Shown here: positions 25,546-33,537 of the stretch, piece by piece
Position numbering within the stretch: position 1 is the first letter of the stretch
Layout of the letters: every line of letters begins with the position of its first letter
From: Paenibacillus sp. NEAU-GSW1
GTDB lineage: Bacteria > Bacillota > Bacilli > Paenibacillales > Paenibacillaceae
Length of the DNA stretch: 64,000 bases
NCBI RefSeq assembly: GCF_009737085.1
Contig: NZ_WOVL01000024.1
Coordinates: 1-64,000, forward strand
Direction: 5' to 3'
Translations under genes and position numbers: made by a program
The notes under the pieces: generated by a model
The model's database searches: none
Seen by the model: the letters and a program-made list of their open reading frames with translations, nothing else
Told to the model about the DNA's origin: nothing

Positions 25546-26610
25546 CTAGTCCCAGTTCAGCTTCACTTCATTGCCAGTACGGGACGATTCGTAAATGGCA
25601 TCAAGAATGCGCATGTTCGTATAACCGGAAATAGCCGGCGCAATTGGCTGCTTGCCTTCCAGCACGCATTCGACGAAATGCTTGCTCAGCAGCACGCGAT
25701 CCTCATCGCCTTCAAGCGGTTCTACATCCGATTGCACGACTTCATTGTCCGCATGCGTAACGAACGAACCTTTGTCGCCAACGAGCGACACGCCGCCGTC
25801 CGTACCCATCAGATGGATAAAAGGATCCTCGCTAACCGATGCGGAATGGGCCGCCCAGCTGACGTCAAGCGACAGCGTCGCGCCGTTGTCAAGCTTGATG
25901 AGCGCCGAGGCCAAATCCTCGACATCGTAGTAGCCTTCCCAGTTCGGCGTTCCCCAGTTGCCGATGCCTTCTTTTTTCGGGCCAAATTCGGCATAAGTCG
26001 AGCCGTAGACGGAAATCGGCTTCGGATTGCCCAGCAAGTAGAGCGAAAGGTCCAGCATATGGACGCCGATGTCGATGAGCGGACCGCCGCCGGATTGGTC
26101 GCTGCGCGTAAACCAGGAGCCCCAACCCGGAATGCCCTTTTTGCGCATCCAGCCCGTCTTCACATTATAGATGCGCCCCAGATCGCCATTGTCGATACGC
26201 GCTTTAATGGCGCGGCTTAGTCCGCTCCAGCGCATTTGATGAGCCATCATCAGCACTTTGCCGGATTGTTCCACAGCTTCAACGATAGTACGAGACGCTT
26301 CGGCGTCAATCGCCATCGGTTTTTCCAGCAGCACATGCTTCCCTTGCTTCAATGCTTCGATCGCTAGCGGCGCATGGAATTGGTTCGGCACGGCGATGAT
26401 GACGGCGTCAAGCGACGCGTCCTCCAGCAGCGCTTGCGGATTTTCATGAACAACGGCGATGCCGTGCTCCTCCGCCCGCTGCTGCGCAAGCGGCAAGTAT
26501 GCGTCGGTAACCGCCGCAATTTCAGCGTTATCCAATTTTGCAAACGTATTTAGGTGAACATTGGCAATGGCGCCTGCGCCGATAATGCCAAGACGAATCG
26601 ATTTGCTCAT
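25546..26610 (-). CDS. Gfo/Idh/MocA family oxidoreductase
   Basis: A 354-aa NAD(P)-dependent dehydrogenase, probably acting on a sugar or inositol. The Rossmann motif LGIIGAGAIANVHL is at the N-terminus, the family EKPMA motif (HVLLEKPMAIDAEAS) contains the catalytic Lys region, and DIGVHMLDLSLYLLG carries the His/Asp catalytic pair of the C-terminal domain. Length is typical. AAGGAGG lies 11 bases before the ATG. No transporter or sugar regulator is adjacent, so the substrate cannot be inferred. Composition and codon use resemble the neighbours. Confidence 0.9.
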   Translation of the reverse strand: MSKSIRLGIIGAGAIANVHLNTFAKLDNAEIAAVTDAYLPLAQQRAEEHGIAVVHENPQALLEDASLDAVIIAVPNQFHAPLAIEALKQGKHVLLEKPMAIDAEASRTIVEAVEQSGKVLMMAHQMRWSGLSRAIKARIDNGDLGRIYNVKTGWMRKKGIPGWGSWFTRSDQSGGGPLIDIGVHMLDLSLYLLGNPKPISVYGSTYAEFGPKKEGIGNWGTPNWEGYYDVEDLASALIKLDNGATLSLDVSWAAHSASVSEDPFIHLMGTDGGVSLVGDKGSFVTHADNEVVQSDVEPLEGDEDRVLLSKHFVECVLEGKQPIAPAISGYTNMRILDAIYESSRTGNEVKLNWD

Positions 26611-26721
26611 TAGTACGGAATGCCTCCTTACAAGTAGGTGTACAAGTCAGGCTAAGTATATCGCTCATTAGAGCAGCTGTCATTTCTCGCATTTGGCGTC
26701 CCGTTGTACTCTTTTGTCATT

Positions 26722-27741
26722 TTAGGATCGGCCGAAAAGCTTCCATGTCTCGCCATGCGGCAGCACGACGATACGTTCCGACTCGATGCCGCGCTCAACG
26801 CGTCCTGCTTCGAGACGGCACAACGCCTCCCGCGGCGTATCGTCCGCCAGCTTGAATGCGCCGTAATGCATCGGCACAAACCACTTCGCCCCGGTATCTT
26901 CGAACGCTTGAAGCGCCTGCTCCGGCGTGACGTGCTGAGGACCCATGAACCATTCCGGCTCATAAGCGCCGATCGGCATCAGGGCGACATCAATGTCGAA
27001 CCGGCTGCCGATTTCGCTAAATCCTTTGAAATAGCCGCTGTCGCCGGCGAAATATAGCGTCGGAGCCGGCGAGACGACAGGTCTGTACGTATTTCCCGAA
27101 GTCGCTTCGCCACACTCTGCTTGCCATGCAGCCGCGTCGGTATGCTTCTTAGGCTCGATAACCCAGCCTCCCCAATGGGAGCTGTTCATATCCCAAGGCG
27201 TGCGGCGGGTCCAATGCTGGGAAGGAACGAACGTAAACCGGGCACCGCCGATTTCAACCGATTCCCACCAATGAAGCTCGCGGACGTTGGCAAAGCCTTT
27301 CATCCGGAGCTTCGAGCTAAGACCTGCAGGAACAAGCAACTGCCGTTTACCCTTTAATTGGCGAAGCGTTTGGATGCTTAGATGGTCATAGTGCGAATGC
27401 GAGATTAGCACGATGTCGACAGGCGGCACTTCGGCTATCGGAATGCCCGGCGGCGCAAGTCTTTTTTGAAAAGCCATTTGCGAAGCCCACACCGGGTCTG
27501 TCATGATGCTTAATCCGTCCAATTGAATAAAAAAAGTAGAATGCCCTACCCATGTAATCGAAGGCTGCTTATGGCTCTGTCCGTTATGCAAATAATCGAG
27601 ATCCGGCTGTACATTCGGCACCTTATAGGAAAAATCCTTATTTTTAAGCCTGCTCATCCGTTCCTGACGCCATCTGGTAAACTGCTTAAATGATTGTTGC
27701 TGTTTAACCGGCTCCGCGTTTTCGAATTTCTTAAGCCTCAA
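26722..27741 (-). CDS. MBL-fold metallo-hydrolase (NAPE-PLD/UlaG-like)
   Basis: A 339-aa metallo-beta-lactamase-fold enzyme. The metal motif is SHSHYDHLS (HxHxDH), preceded by WVGHSTFFIQLDGLSIMTDP and followed by FVPSQHWTRRTP, LYFAGDSGYFKGF and FVPMHYGAFKLADD, which supply later metal ligands. This pattern is that of N-acyl-phosphatidylethanolamine phospholipase D-like and UlaG-like lactonases. There is no signal peptide. The start is TTG at 27741 with GAGGG about 8 bases upstream. It is divergent from the CvfC-like gene, with an operator-like palindrome between them. Substrate unknown. Confidence 0.88.
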   Translation of the reverse strand: MRLKKFENAEPVKQQQSFKQFTRWRQERMSRLKNKDFSYKVPNVQPDLDYLHNGQSHKQPSITWVGHSTFFIQLDGLSIMTDPVWASQMAFQKRLAPPGIPIAEVPPVDIVLISHSHYDHLSIQTLRQLKGKRQLLVPAGLSSKLRMKGFANVRELHWWESVEIGGARFTFVPSQHWTRRTPWDMNSSHWGGWVIEPKKHTDAAAWQAECGEATSGNTYRPVVSPAPTLYFAGDSGYFKGFSEIGSRFDIDVALMPIGAYEPEWFMGPQHVTPEQALQAFEDTGAKWFVPMHYGAFKLADDTPREALCRLEAGRVERGIESERIVVLPHGETWKLFGRS

Positions 27742-27876
27742 TGCAGCATCCCTCGCTTTTCGAGTAAGTTGTGCGACGACTCTTGTTTTAAGATATCAAA
27801 CTATGCGGGGAGGAAGCAACAAATGGAAGTTTGGAGTGAAAAATGGCATAAACTCGCGTCGAACTGTTATTTCATG

Positions 27877-27892
27877 TACACTAATTAGTGTA
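27877..27892. promoter_or_regulatory. Perfect 16-bp palindrome between divergent genes
   Basis: TACACTAATTAGTGTA is exactly its own reverse complement, 41 bases before the CvfC-like start and 136 bases before the MBL gene start. Size and symmetry suit a dimeric repressor site; no regulator gene is adjacent. Confidence 0.55.
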
Positions 27893-27932
27893 TATTACCG
27901 CTTATTGAATGGAACGGAGGTATTCAGCGAAT

Positions 27933-29084
27933 ATGAAGCTGATTTCGATTGAACCGACACCAAGTCCAAATTCGATGAAGTTAAATGTTGACGAGCCGCT
28001 TGCCAAAGGCTTGCAGCAATCCTATACAACAAAGGAAGCGGAGTCCGCTCCTGAGCCTTTGCGCAGCCTCCTCGCCATTGAAGGGGTGCGCAGCGTTTTC
28101 CGCACCGCCGATTTTATCGCTCTTGACCGCATTGCGAATGCGGATTGGGCGCGTATTCTCGCCGACGTTCGCGCGCTGCTGTCCGGCGGCTCTTCCGTCG
28201 AGGCGAACGCGGAAGCGGTCCCTTCTGCGGAAGGATACGGCGAAGCGCACGCACTCGTGCAAATGTTCCGCGGCATCCCGATGCAGGTGCGCGTCAAAAC
28301 CGGCGAGCGCGAAGTTCGATCCGCGCTGCCGCCGAAGTTTTTCGCCGCCGTATCCGATGCGGCCGGAGCGACTATGATCCGCGAGCGGAAGCTGGAGGAT
28401 CTCGGCGTCCGTTACGGCGAGCTGGAGGAAATCGCCGCCGATATCGTAAAGGAGCTCGACGCGGCCTATACGGATGAGCGGCTTGGCGCTTTGATCGAAG
28501 CAGCGCGGGCGCTTGGCCCTGGCGACGAGCTTGCGCTGCCAGCCAGACTGGCGCCGCTGTCGCCGGAGGAGCTTGCGGAGCAGCTGGACTCGCCGGATTG
28601 GCAAGCCCGATATGCCGCGCTTGAACGGATCGGCTCCGCCGAGCCCGAGCTGCTGCCTTCGCTTGCGAAAGCGCTGGGCGACGACAATATGTCCGTCCGC
28701 AGGCTTGCCGTCGTCTATCTCGGCGATTTGCGCGATACGCCTGAGGCGATGCCTTATATGATTCAGGCGCTGCGCGATAAGTCTGCAGCTGTCCGGCGCA
28801 CAGCCGGAGATACGCTCTCCGATTGGGGCAATCCGGCTGCGATCGGCCCAATGATCGAGGCGCTGCGCGATTCGAACAAGCTCGTTCGCTGGCGCGCAGC
28901 CCGCTTCTTGTATGAGATCGGCGACGAAAGCGCGATCGAAGCGCTGCGCGTCGCTGCGCAGGATGCCGAGTTCGAGATCAAGCTGCAAGCGCAAATGGCG
29001 CTCGAGCGAATCGAGCGCGGCGAAGAAGCCGCCGGCTCGGTCTGGCAGCAGATGACCGCAGCCCGCGCCCGCGAGCAGCAATAG
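27933..29084 (+). CDS. Conserved virulence factor C / YpgR-type protein
   Basis: A 383-aa cytoplasmic protein. The N-terminus (LISIEPTPSPNSMKLNVDEP) is an Nfu-type domain, although the Fe-S ligand cysteines belong to a different Nfu region that is absent. The middle has FRGIPMQVRVKTGEREVR, and the C-terminal ~170 residues form HEAT/PBS-type repeats (YAALERIGSAEPELLPSLAK, RLAVVYLGDLRDTPEA, RTAGDTLSDWGNPAAI, RWRAARFLYEIGDESAI). This is the CvfC/YpgR layout; CvfC affects virulence gene expression in Staphylococcus aureus, while the role in Bacillus relatives is unclear. ATG at 27933 is chosen by match to the family N-terminus, with CGGAGG 12 bases upstream. Confidence 0.88.
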   Translation: MKLISIEPTPSPNSMKLNVDEPLAKGLQQSYTTKEAESAPEPLRSLLAIEGVRSVFRTADFIALDRIANADWARILADVRALLSGGSSVEANAEAVPSAEGYGEAHALVQMFRGIPMQVRVKTGEREVRSALPPKFFAAVSDAAGATMIRERKLEDLGVRYGELEEIAADIVKELDAAYTDERLGALIEAARALGPGDELALPARLAPLSPEELAEQLDSPDWQARYAALERIGSAEPELLPSLAKALGDDNMSVRRLAVVYLGDLRDTPEAMPYMIQALRDKSAAVRRTAGDTLSDWGNPAAIGPMIEALRDSNKLVRWRAARFLYEIGDESAIEALRVAAQDAEFEIKLQAQMALERIERGEEAAGSVWQQMTAARAREQQ

Positions 29085-29140
29085 CGCTGACGAAACAAGG
29101 CCGATTACAGCCTTGTTTGCCCCCGTCTCGCTCGCATACA

Positions 29141-29185
29141 AAAAGCACCGTCCTATCTCCATCTGGATAATAGGACGGTGCTTTT
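29141..29185. terminator. Bidirectional intrinsic terminator
   Basis: AAAAGCACCGTCCTAT pairs with ATAGGACGGTGCTTTT between the convergent CvfC-like and transglutaminase-like genes. Confidence 0.92.
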
Positions 29186-29192
29186 ATCAAAT

Positions 29193-30356
29193 TTAGCGGC
29201 TATAGCTCAGTTCGACCTTTACGAGTATCGAGCCGTCGGTGCCGTACGGCTCATAGGTGGCCGAATAGCCAACAGCTACGCCGGCTGCAGTGAATGCTTC
29301 CTTCAGATCCTCCGCCAAGCTGTCACCGCCTTCATATCGGAAGCCAAACTCCCCGCTTTTCTGCGACAGCTGTTTGCGCACAAATTGCGCAAGCTCTCTT
29401 TTATCAGCAACAGTACGATCCGCTTCGAGCCAACCAAGGCCAAGCTCTTCCTTCAACTGAGCAAACGCTTCTCGCGACTGTTCTCCGCCGCTGCTCCCGA
29501 GCATCTTCAACTCTTCCGCATAGCTCCGATCTGCCGCAGGATACGTTTTCACCCAGGTATGATCGGCTCTCAATTCATCGTCCGTCTTTAAATAGTAGCT
29601 GTACCGAATCGGCTGAAGCGCGGAAAATGATGCATTGCCGCCCTCGCTTTGGCTTGCGGTTTCAATAATCGGATCATCCCAAGTGAGATCCAGATGGTAC
29701 CAGTTGCCGTCGAGCTGCACCATGTTCCACGCATGATCGCCTGATTTGACCGACCCTTCCGCGATCCGCACTGGAATGCCGGCTTGCTTCAGCATCGAAT
29801 AACCTAACAATGAATAACCTTGGCAAACGGCTCGGCCTGTCGTCAAAGCTTCGTAAGCGGTGTAACGGGTAAGCGACTGGTCATATTCAAGGCGGCCCAC
29901 AATCCAATCGTGAATCGCTTTTACTTTTTGATGATCGTTCATTGCCGGGGTAATAATGTCCGCCAGTGCTTGCCTGACAGTTTCCTCCACTTTAGCCGTC
30001 TGCTCTTGCGTCTCCCGGTACCTTGCTTCGATTTTGATCGACGACCTTCCGCCCCAGCTGCGAATCGTATACAAGTAAGAATCCAATACATAAGCAATAT
30101 AATCGTCTTTGGCCAATGATCGGCGAATCGACGTCTGCAAATTGTCCGCAAGCTCCTGCTTATTGCCATCATACTGAATCGTGAAATGTTCAGCTCGCTC
30201 TAAAAAATGCTTCGACATTTCCTGCTCCAGCTGTTCCATTGTCGAGCTTTGGCCCGACTCCGCAAGAACAGGGAACAGGTCGAGCTTTATCTCCAAACTA
30301 AACGCGGCGATGACTACGACTGTCAAAGCCAGCAGCTTGCCAGCATGTTTGCGCAT
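29193..30356 (-). CDS. Exported transglutaminase-like protein
   Basis: A 387-aa exported protein with an N-terminal signal or anchor helix (~8-22, LALTVVVIAAFSLEI). The transglutaminase-like cysteine-protease fold shows the triad: Cys in TTGRAVCQGYSLLGYSML, His in SGDHAWNMVQLDG and Asp in YHLDLTWDDP. The flanking N- and C-terminal regions share a similar pattern (AEHFTIQYDGNKQELADNLQ and GEFGFRYEGGDSLAEDLKEA), suggesting duplicated small domains around the core. Similar proteins occur widely in Paenibacillus; function is likely on the envelope. GGAGGG lies 5 bases before the ATG. Confidence 0.88.
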   Translation of the reverse strand: MRKHAGKLLALTVVVIAAFSLEIKLDLFPVLAESGQSSTMEQLEQEMSKHFLERAEHFTIQYDGNKQELADNLQTSIRRSLAKDDYIAYVLDSYLYTIRSWGGRSSIKIEARYRETQEQTAKVEETVRQALADIITPAMNDHQKVKAIHDWIVGRLEYDQSLTRYTAYEALTTGRAVCQGYSLLGYSMLKQAGIPVRIAEGSVKSGDHAWNMVQLDGNWYHLDLTWDDPIIETASQSEGGNASFSALQPIRYSYYLKTDDELRADHTWVKTYPAADRSYAEELKMLGSSGGEQSREAFAQLKEELGLGWLEADRTVADKRELAQFVRKQLSQKSGEFGFRYEGGDSLAEDLKEAFTAAGVAVGYSATYEPYGTDGSILVKVELSYSR

Positions 30357-30549
30357 AAGGCCCTCCCTCTCCGTACCTTGCTCCCTATTGGAAAAGCTTT
30401 CTATTCATTTCTATTCTAACCGAATATTCGAGATGCTAACTAGAAGCCCAATAATAAAAAACAATTACCATTAATATTGCCGGCTAAGAGCATTAAAGAA
30501 TGAAGACAATAGCCAAGTACTAAAATTCGCAACTTCGGAGGATGAACGG

Positions 30550-30894
30550 ATGTACCAGCCTAACTTTTCAAGTCAGATTCATCAATGCGAGCAAATCGCT
30601 CAGCAAATGATGCAGCAAACTCAGCAAGCAACGCAAATGTATCAGCAGCTGCTGCAGCAGGAACAGCAAAACGCAAGAACGTTGGAGGATATTGCTCAAA
30701 AAGAGCAAAAAGCAGCTCATATTATACAAACTGCTTTGCACGGTCATCAAATGGCCATGCAGCAATTGCAACAAGTGACCAATATTTGCAGGCAATTGGA
30801 GCAATCCGCCCAAACGTTTACAATGACTGCTTTTAACCAGCAGCAGTTGCATCAGCCGCAAAATCATTTTAGCACACAAAACCATTTCCAATAA
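30550..30894 (+). CDS. Small glutamine-rich protein of unknown function
   Basis: A 114-aa protein in which Gln makes up roughly a quarter of the residues, concentrated in MMQQTQQATQMYQQLLQQEQQ. It is predicted helical and coiled-coil-like, with no signal peptide or membrane segment, and has two Cys. CGGAGGA lies ahead of the ATG with good spacing. I recognise no family; hydrophilic Gln-rich coiled-coil proteins are common among spore coat components, but nothing here proves that. The next gene begins 19 bases after the stop, so they are probably co-transcribed. Confidence 0.7.
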   Translation: MYQPNFSSQIHQCEQIAQQMMQQTQQATQMYQQLLQQEQQNARTLEDIAQKEQKAAHIIQTALHGHQMAMQQLQQVTNICRQLEQSAQTFTMTAFNQQQLHQPQNHFSTQNHFQ

Positions 30895-30913
30895 AAGAAG
30901 GGGTAAAAACCAA

Positions 30914-31342
30914 ATGATCAAGAAAAAAGCTGGCTTGCTGCTAACTGCCGTTTGCCTGTCGCTTTCATTATCGTCTGCCGCCTATGCCAACCAAGGCGTT
31001 GCAAACCGAACGGAGCCGACACCTTTCGCAGATTCGCAATATCGTGGTACAGGAACGTATAACAACGGCACTTATTATAACGGAAACACGTATAATGGCA
31101 CCTTTAGAGGCGCAGGAGCTCCCAATAATAATATGGGCATTCTCCCCACCGGCACTGATCGCACAACAAGAGACGGTTACGGAGCGCAAAGCTACAATAA
31201 TCGCTCTGTCGGCTTGACAGATAAGGCAAATCGTTACCGGACGACCGCCGCAGACGATAATGATATGGATTGGGGCTGGCTCGGCCTTTTAGGATTAATC
31301 GGTTTAGCCGGACTCCGCAATCGCGGACGAGAGAGAACTTAA
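30914..31342 (+). CDS. Exported small protein with WGxxGxxG-type C-terminal tail
   Basis: A 142-aa protein. It has a signal peptide (KKKAGLLLTAVCLSLSLSSA, cleavage likely after AYA). The mature part is low-complexity, rich in Asn, Gly, Tyr and Thr (YNNGTYYNGNTYNGTFRG). The C-terminus reads DWGWLGLLGLIGLAGLRNRG: a WGxxGxxG motif, a short hydrophobic helix and basic residues. This matches the WGxxGxxG-CTERM type tail, a proposed protein-sorting or anchoring signal analogous to PEP-CTERM. The processing enzyme is not in the window. Co-transcription with the Gln-rich gene is likely; a terminator follows. Confidence 0.8.
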   Translation: MIKKKAGLLLTAVCLSLSLSSAAYANQGVANRTEPTPFADSQYRGTGTYNNGTYYNGNTYNGTFRGAGAPNNNMGILPTGTDRTTRDGYGAQSYNNRSVGLTDKANRYRTTAADDNDMDWGWLGLLGLIGLAGLRNRGRERT

Positions 31343-31358
31343 CTTTATTTGCCGTTCG

Positions 31359-31389
31359 TCAGGCCGTTCGATAGAGCGGCCTGATTTTA
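31359..31389 (+). terminator. Intrinsic terminator
   Basis: TCAGGCCG pairs with CGGCCTGA and is followed by TTTTA, 16 bases after the WGxxGxxG-tail gene. Confidence 0.8.
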
Positions 31390-31464
31390 AACGGTGTCAT
31401 TGACGGAACTACATGATCTTTCCGAAATCTTTAAACTTTGAATTTCAGGTTGCAGCGGATCTTA

Positions 31465-32490
31465 CTACCTTTGAAAAACCGAGCTGCGAACAACAAGCGT
31501 AGGCGGAATATACAAACGCAGCATCTCCCGATTACGATTCCCCTTCAAGGAAAGCAGCAGTTCAGCCGCAGCTTCGGACATTCGCTCTTTCTCCACGCGC
31601 ATCGTCGTCATGCCGAGGCCGCTTTCTTCCTCATATTGAAGATCGTCAAAGCCAATGATCGAGATATCCTCCGGCACCTTCAGCTGCCGCCTACGCAGCT
31701 GTTTGGCAAGCAGAAAGGCGATTCGATCGTTCCCGCAAAAAAACGCGCTTGGCCATTCTTCCAACCGGTTCAAAAACTCATCAATTTCCCGCTCTGTATC
31801 GTGAAAGCCTCCGGAATACGTCAATACGCATTTCATATCTAATTGAAGCCTGTGCTCCTGTAATGCGCTCCAATAGCCAAGCCAGCGCTCTTCATGGCTG
31901 GTCGTCAAGTTGGCAGGGCCGATAAATCCGATGCTGCGATGTCCAGATTGAATAAGAGTTTTAACTGCCTCGCAGGCCCCTTCCGTGTTCGCTGAAGCGA
32001 CAACCGGACAAGGCAGCTCGCGATGGTACGAGTCCAGCATAACGAGCGGCGCATCCAGCTCCCAGACAAGCCTTGCATAATTTTTCACCACAATCCCGAA
32101 CAAAATAATGCCTTCATAGGAAAGCTCGGCACAATGTCTCGGCAGCTGAAGCGAGGCTTCCATTTCCTGATCTATCGGCGCAATAACGGCGTTTAGCCCT
32201 CTTTTTCGAACGCTCCTCTCCAGTCCCCAGATCATATCATGGTAGAAGCGGAAATGATCGTTATCCTGATAGCTCATAATTCGCTCAGGCACCAGCACGA
32301 GCACATTCCCGCTTGACGCCGTCTTATCCGCATATTGGCCATAACCGAGCTCCTTGGCTGTCTGCAAAATCCGGTATCGCATTTCATCGCTGACGCCTTT
32401 CTTATCTTGCAAGGCAAGCGATACGGCATTTTTCGAAATATGTAAATGGTCTGCAATATTCTGCATCGACACTTTCTTTTTGCTGCCCAT
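31465..32490 (-). CDS. LacI family transcriptional regulator
   Basis: A 341-aa LacI-type repressor. The helix-turn-helix is SMQNIADHLHISKNAVSLAL with the hinge region after it (DEMRYRILQTAKELGY). The rest is the periplasmic-binding-protein-like sugar domain, with FGIVVKNYARLVWELDAPLV, IGFIGPANLT and ISIIGFDDLQYEEESGLGM. The frame is open far upstream, but ATG at 32490 fits the usual LacI N-terminus; AAGGGA lies 12 bases before it. The gene is divergent from ROK glucokinase and manA, which it probably controls; the inducer would be a hexose or hexose phosphate. Confidence 0.9.
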   Translation of the reverse strand: MGSKKKVSMQNIADHLHISKNAVSLALQDKKGVSDEMRYRILQTAKELGYGQYADKTASSGNVLVLVPERIMSYQDNDHFRFYHDMIWGLERSVRKRGLNAVIAPIDQEMEASLQLPRHCAELSYEGIILFGIVVKNYARLVWELDAPLVMLDSYHRELPCPVVASANTEGACEAVKTLIQSGHRSIGFIGPANLTTSHEERWLGYWSALQEHRLQLDMKCVLTYSGGFHDTEREIDEFLNRLEEWPSAFFCGNDRIAFLLAKQLRRRQLKVPEDISIIGFDDLQYEEESGLGMTTMRVEKERMSEAAAELLLSLKGNRNREMLRLYIPPTLVVRSSVFQR

Positions 32491-32553
32491 TGTTCTTTTC
32501 AATCCCTTCGAAACATGATAAACTAAACCCAACTTTACTTTACTTATTATTAT

Positions 32554-32571
32554 TTTGTCAAGTTTGTCAAG
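32554..32571. promoter_or_regulatory. Tandem 9-bp repeat in the divergent LacI/ROK promoter region
   Basis: TTTGTCAAG occurs twice in direct succession. On the minus strand each copy contains TTGACA, a consensus -35 hexamer, so the repeat may contain the regulator gene's -35. It is not a classic LacI-type palindrome; a regulator may still bind here. Confidence 0.4.
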
Positions 32572-32605
32572 TGAAGCGGTATGAAGGAACAGGAGGGAAC
32601 GGCTA

Positions 32606-33523
32606 GTGAAATATGCAGTCGGAATCGATATCGGCGGCACAAAAACAGCTCTTGGCCTCGTCACATCAGACGGGCAAGTGTTGTCCAAAGCATCACTTAC
32701 TACAGATCTGTCGCTTGCGCCGTCTGATATGGTTGACAAAATAGCGGAAGCAGCCCATCGCCTGCTTTCTGAGAGCAGTCTGCAGCAGACTGACCTTCAA
32801 GGAATCGGCCTGGGCGCACCCGGCCCTCTGAACACGAAGCTTGGGCAAATCGCCGAGCCTCCCAATCTTCGCAGTTGGTGGAACTTCCCTGTCGTAGAAT
32901 CGTTTAAGCGCCATTTTCAGGTGCCGATTGTACTGGAGAACGACGCGACTGCCGCAGCCTTGGCGGAAAAATGGATGGGAGCGGCCAAGTCGGCGGACCA
33001 CTTCGTATACATCACGATCAGTACCGGCATCGGAGCGGGAATTTACAGCCACGGAAGACTCATTACCGGCGCGACCGGAAATGCTGGTGATATCGGGCAT
33101 ATGGTCGTTGATCCATCCGGCGGCGACTGTCCGTGCGGACAACGCGGGTGCTTCGAACATATCGCCTCAGGTACGGCGATTGCTAGAGAAGCCAGCTCGC
33201 TGTTACAGCGTCCGGTTACATCCAAAGAGGTTTTCGAGCTTGCCCTATCCGGTCAGAATACCGAAATGAAACAGCTCGTCGATCGCGTGTTCGGCAACAT
33301 TGGCGTCGGTTGTGCAACGCTAATTAACACTTTCGATCCTGAGCTGCTTGTTATCGGGGGCGGCGTCTCCCAGGTAGGAGAGCCTTTATTCGAAGCCGTT
33401 GGCGCATATATCAAGCGCAATGCGCTGAATCCTTCCGGGCGGAATACGCCTGTTGTTCCTGCTGCGCTTCAACAAGAAGCCGGCTTAATCGGCGCAGCCG
33501 CACTTATTCATACGAAGTATTAG
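32606..33523 (+). CDS. ROK family glucokinase
   Basis: A 305-aa sugar kinase that would phosphorylate glucose or a related hexose with ATP. The ATP motif GIDIGGTKTALGLV opens the protein. Catalytic Asp is in VLENDATAAALAE, followed by GTGIGAGIYSHGRLITG. The ROK zinc motif is GHMVVDP... CPCGQRGCFEHIASG. LVIGGGVSQVG completes the second ATP site. The start is GTG at 32606 with AGGAGGG 8 bases upstream. manA begins 14 bases after the stop, so the pair forms an operon for entry of glucose and mannose into glycolysis, probably under the divergent LacI regulator. Confidence 0.92.
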   Translation: MKYAVGIDIGGTKTALGLVTSDGQVLSKASLTTDLSLAPSDMVDKIAEAAHRLLSESSLQQTDLQGIGLGAPGPLNTKLGQIAEPPNLRSWWNFPVVESFKRHFQVPIVLENDATAAALAEKWMGAAKSADHFVYITISTGIGAGIYSHGRLITGATGNAGDIGHMVVDPSGGDCPCGQRGCFEHIASGTAIAREASSLLQRPVTSKEVFELALSGQNTEMKQLVDRVFGNIGVGCATLINTFDPELLVIGGGVSQVGEPLFEAVGAYIKRNALNPSGRNTPVVPAALQQEAGLIGAAALIHTKY

Positions 33524-33537
33524 AAGAGGAGTGTTAC

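Noticed and set aside
27981..29162. A 393-codon open frame antisense to the CvfC-like gene
   Set aside because: Arginine-rich shadow of a GC-rich gene; the plus-strand product has real domains.
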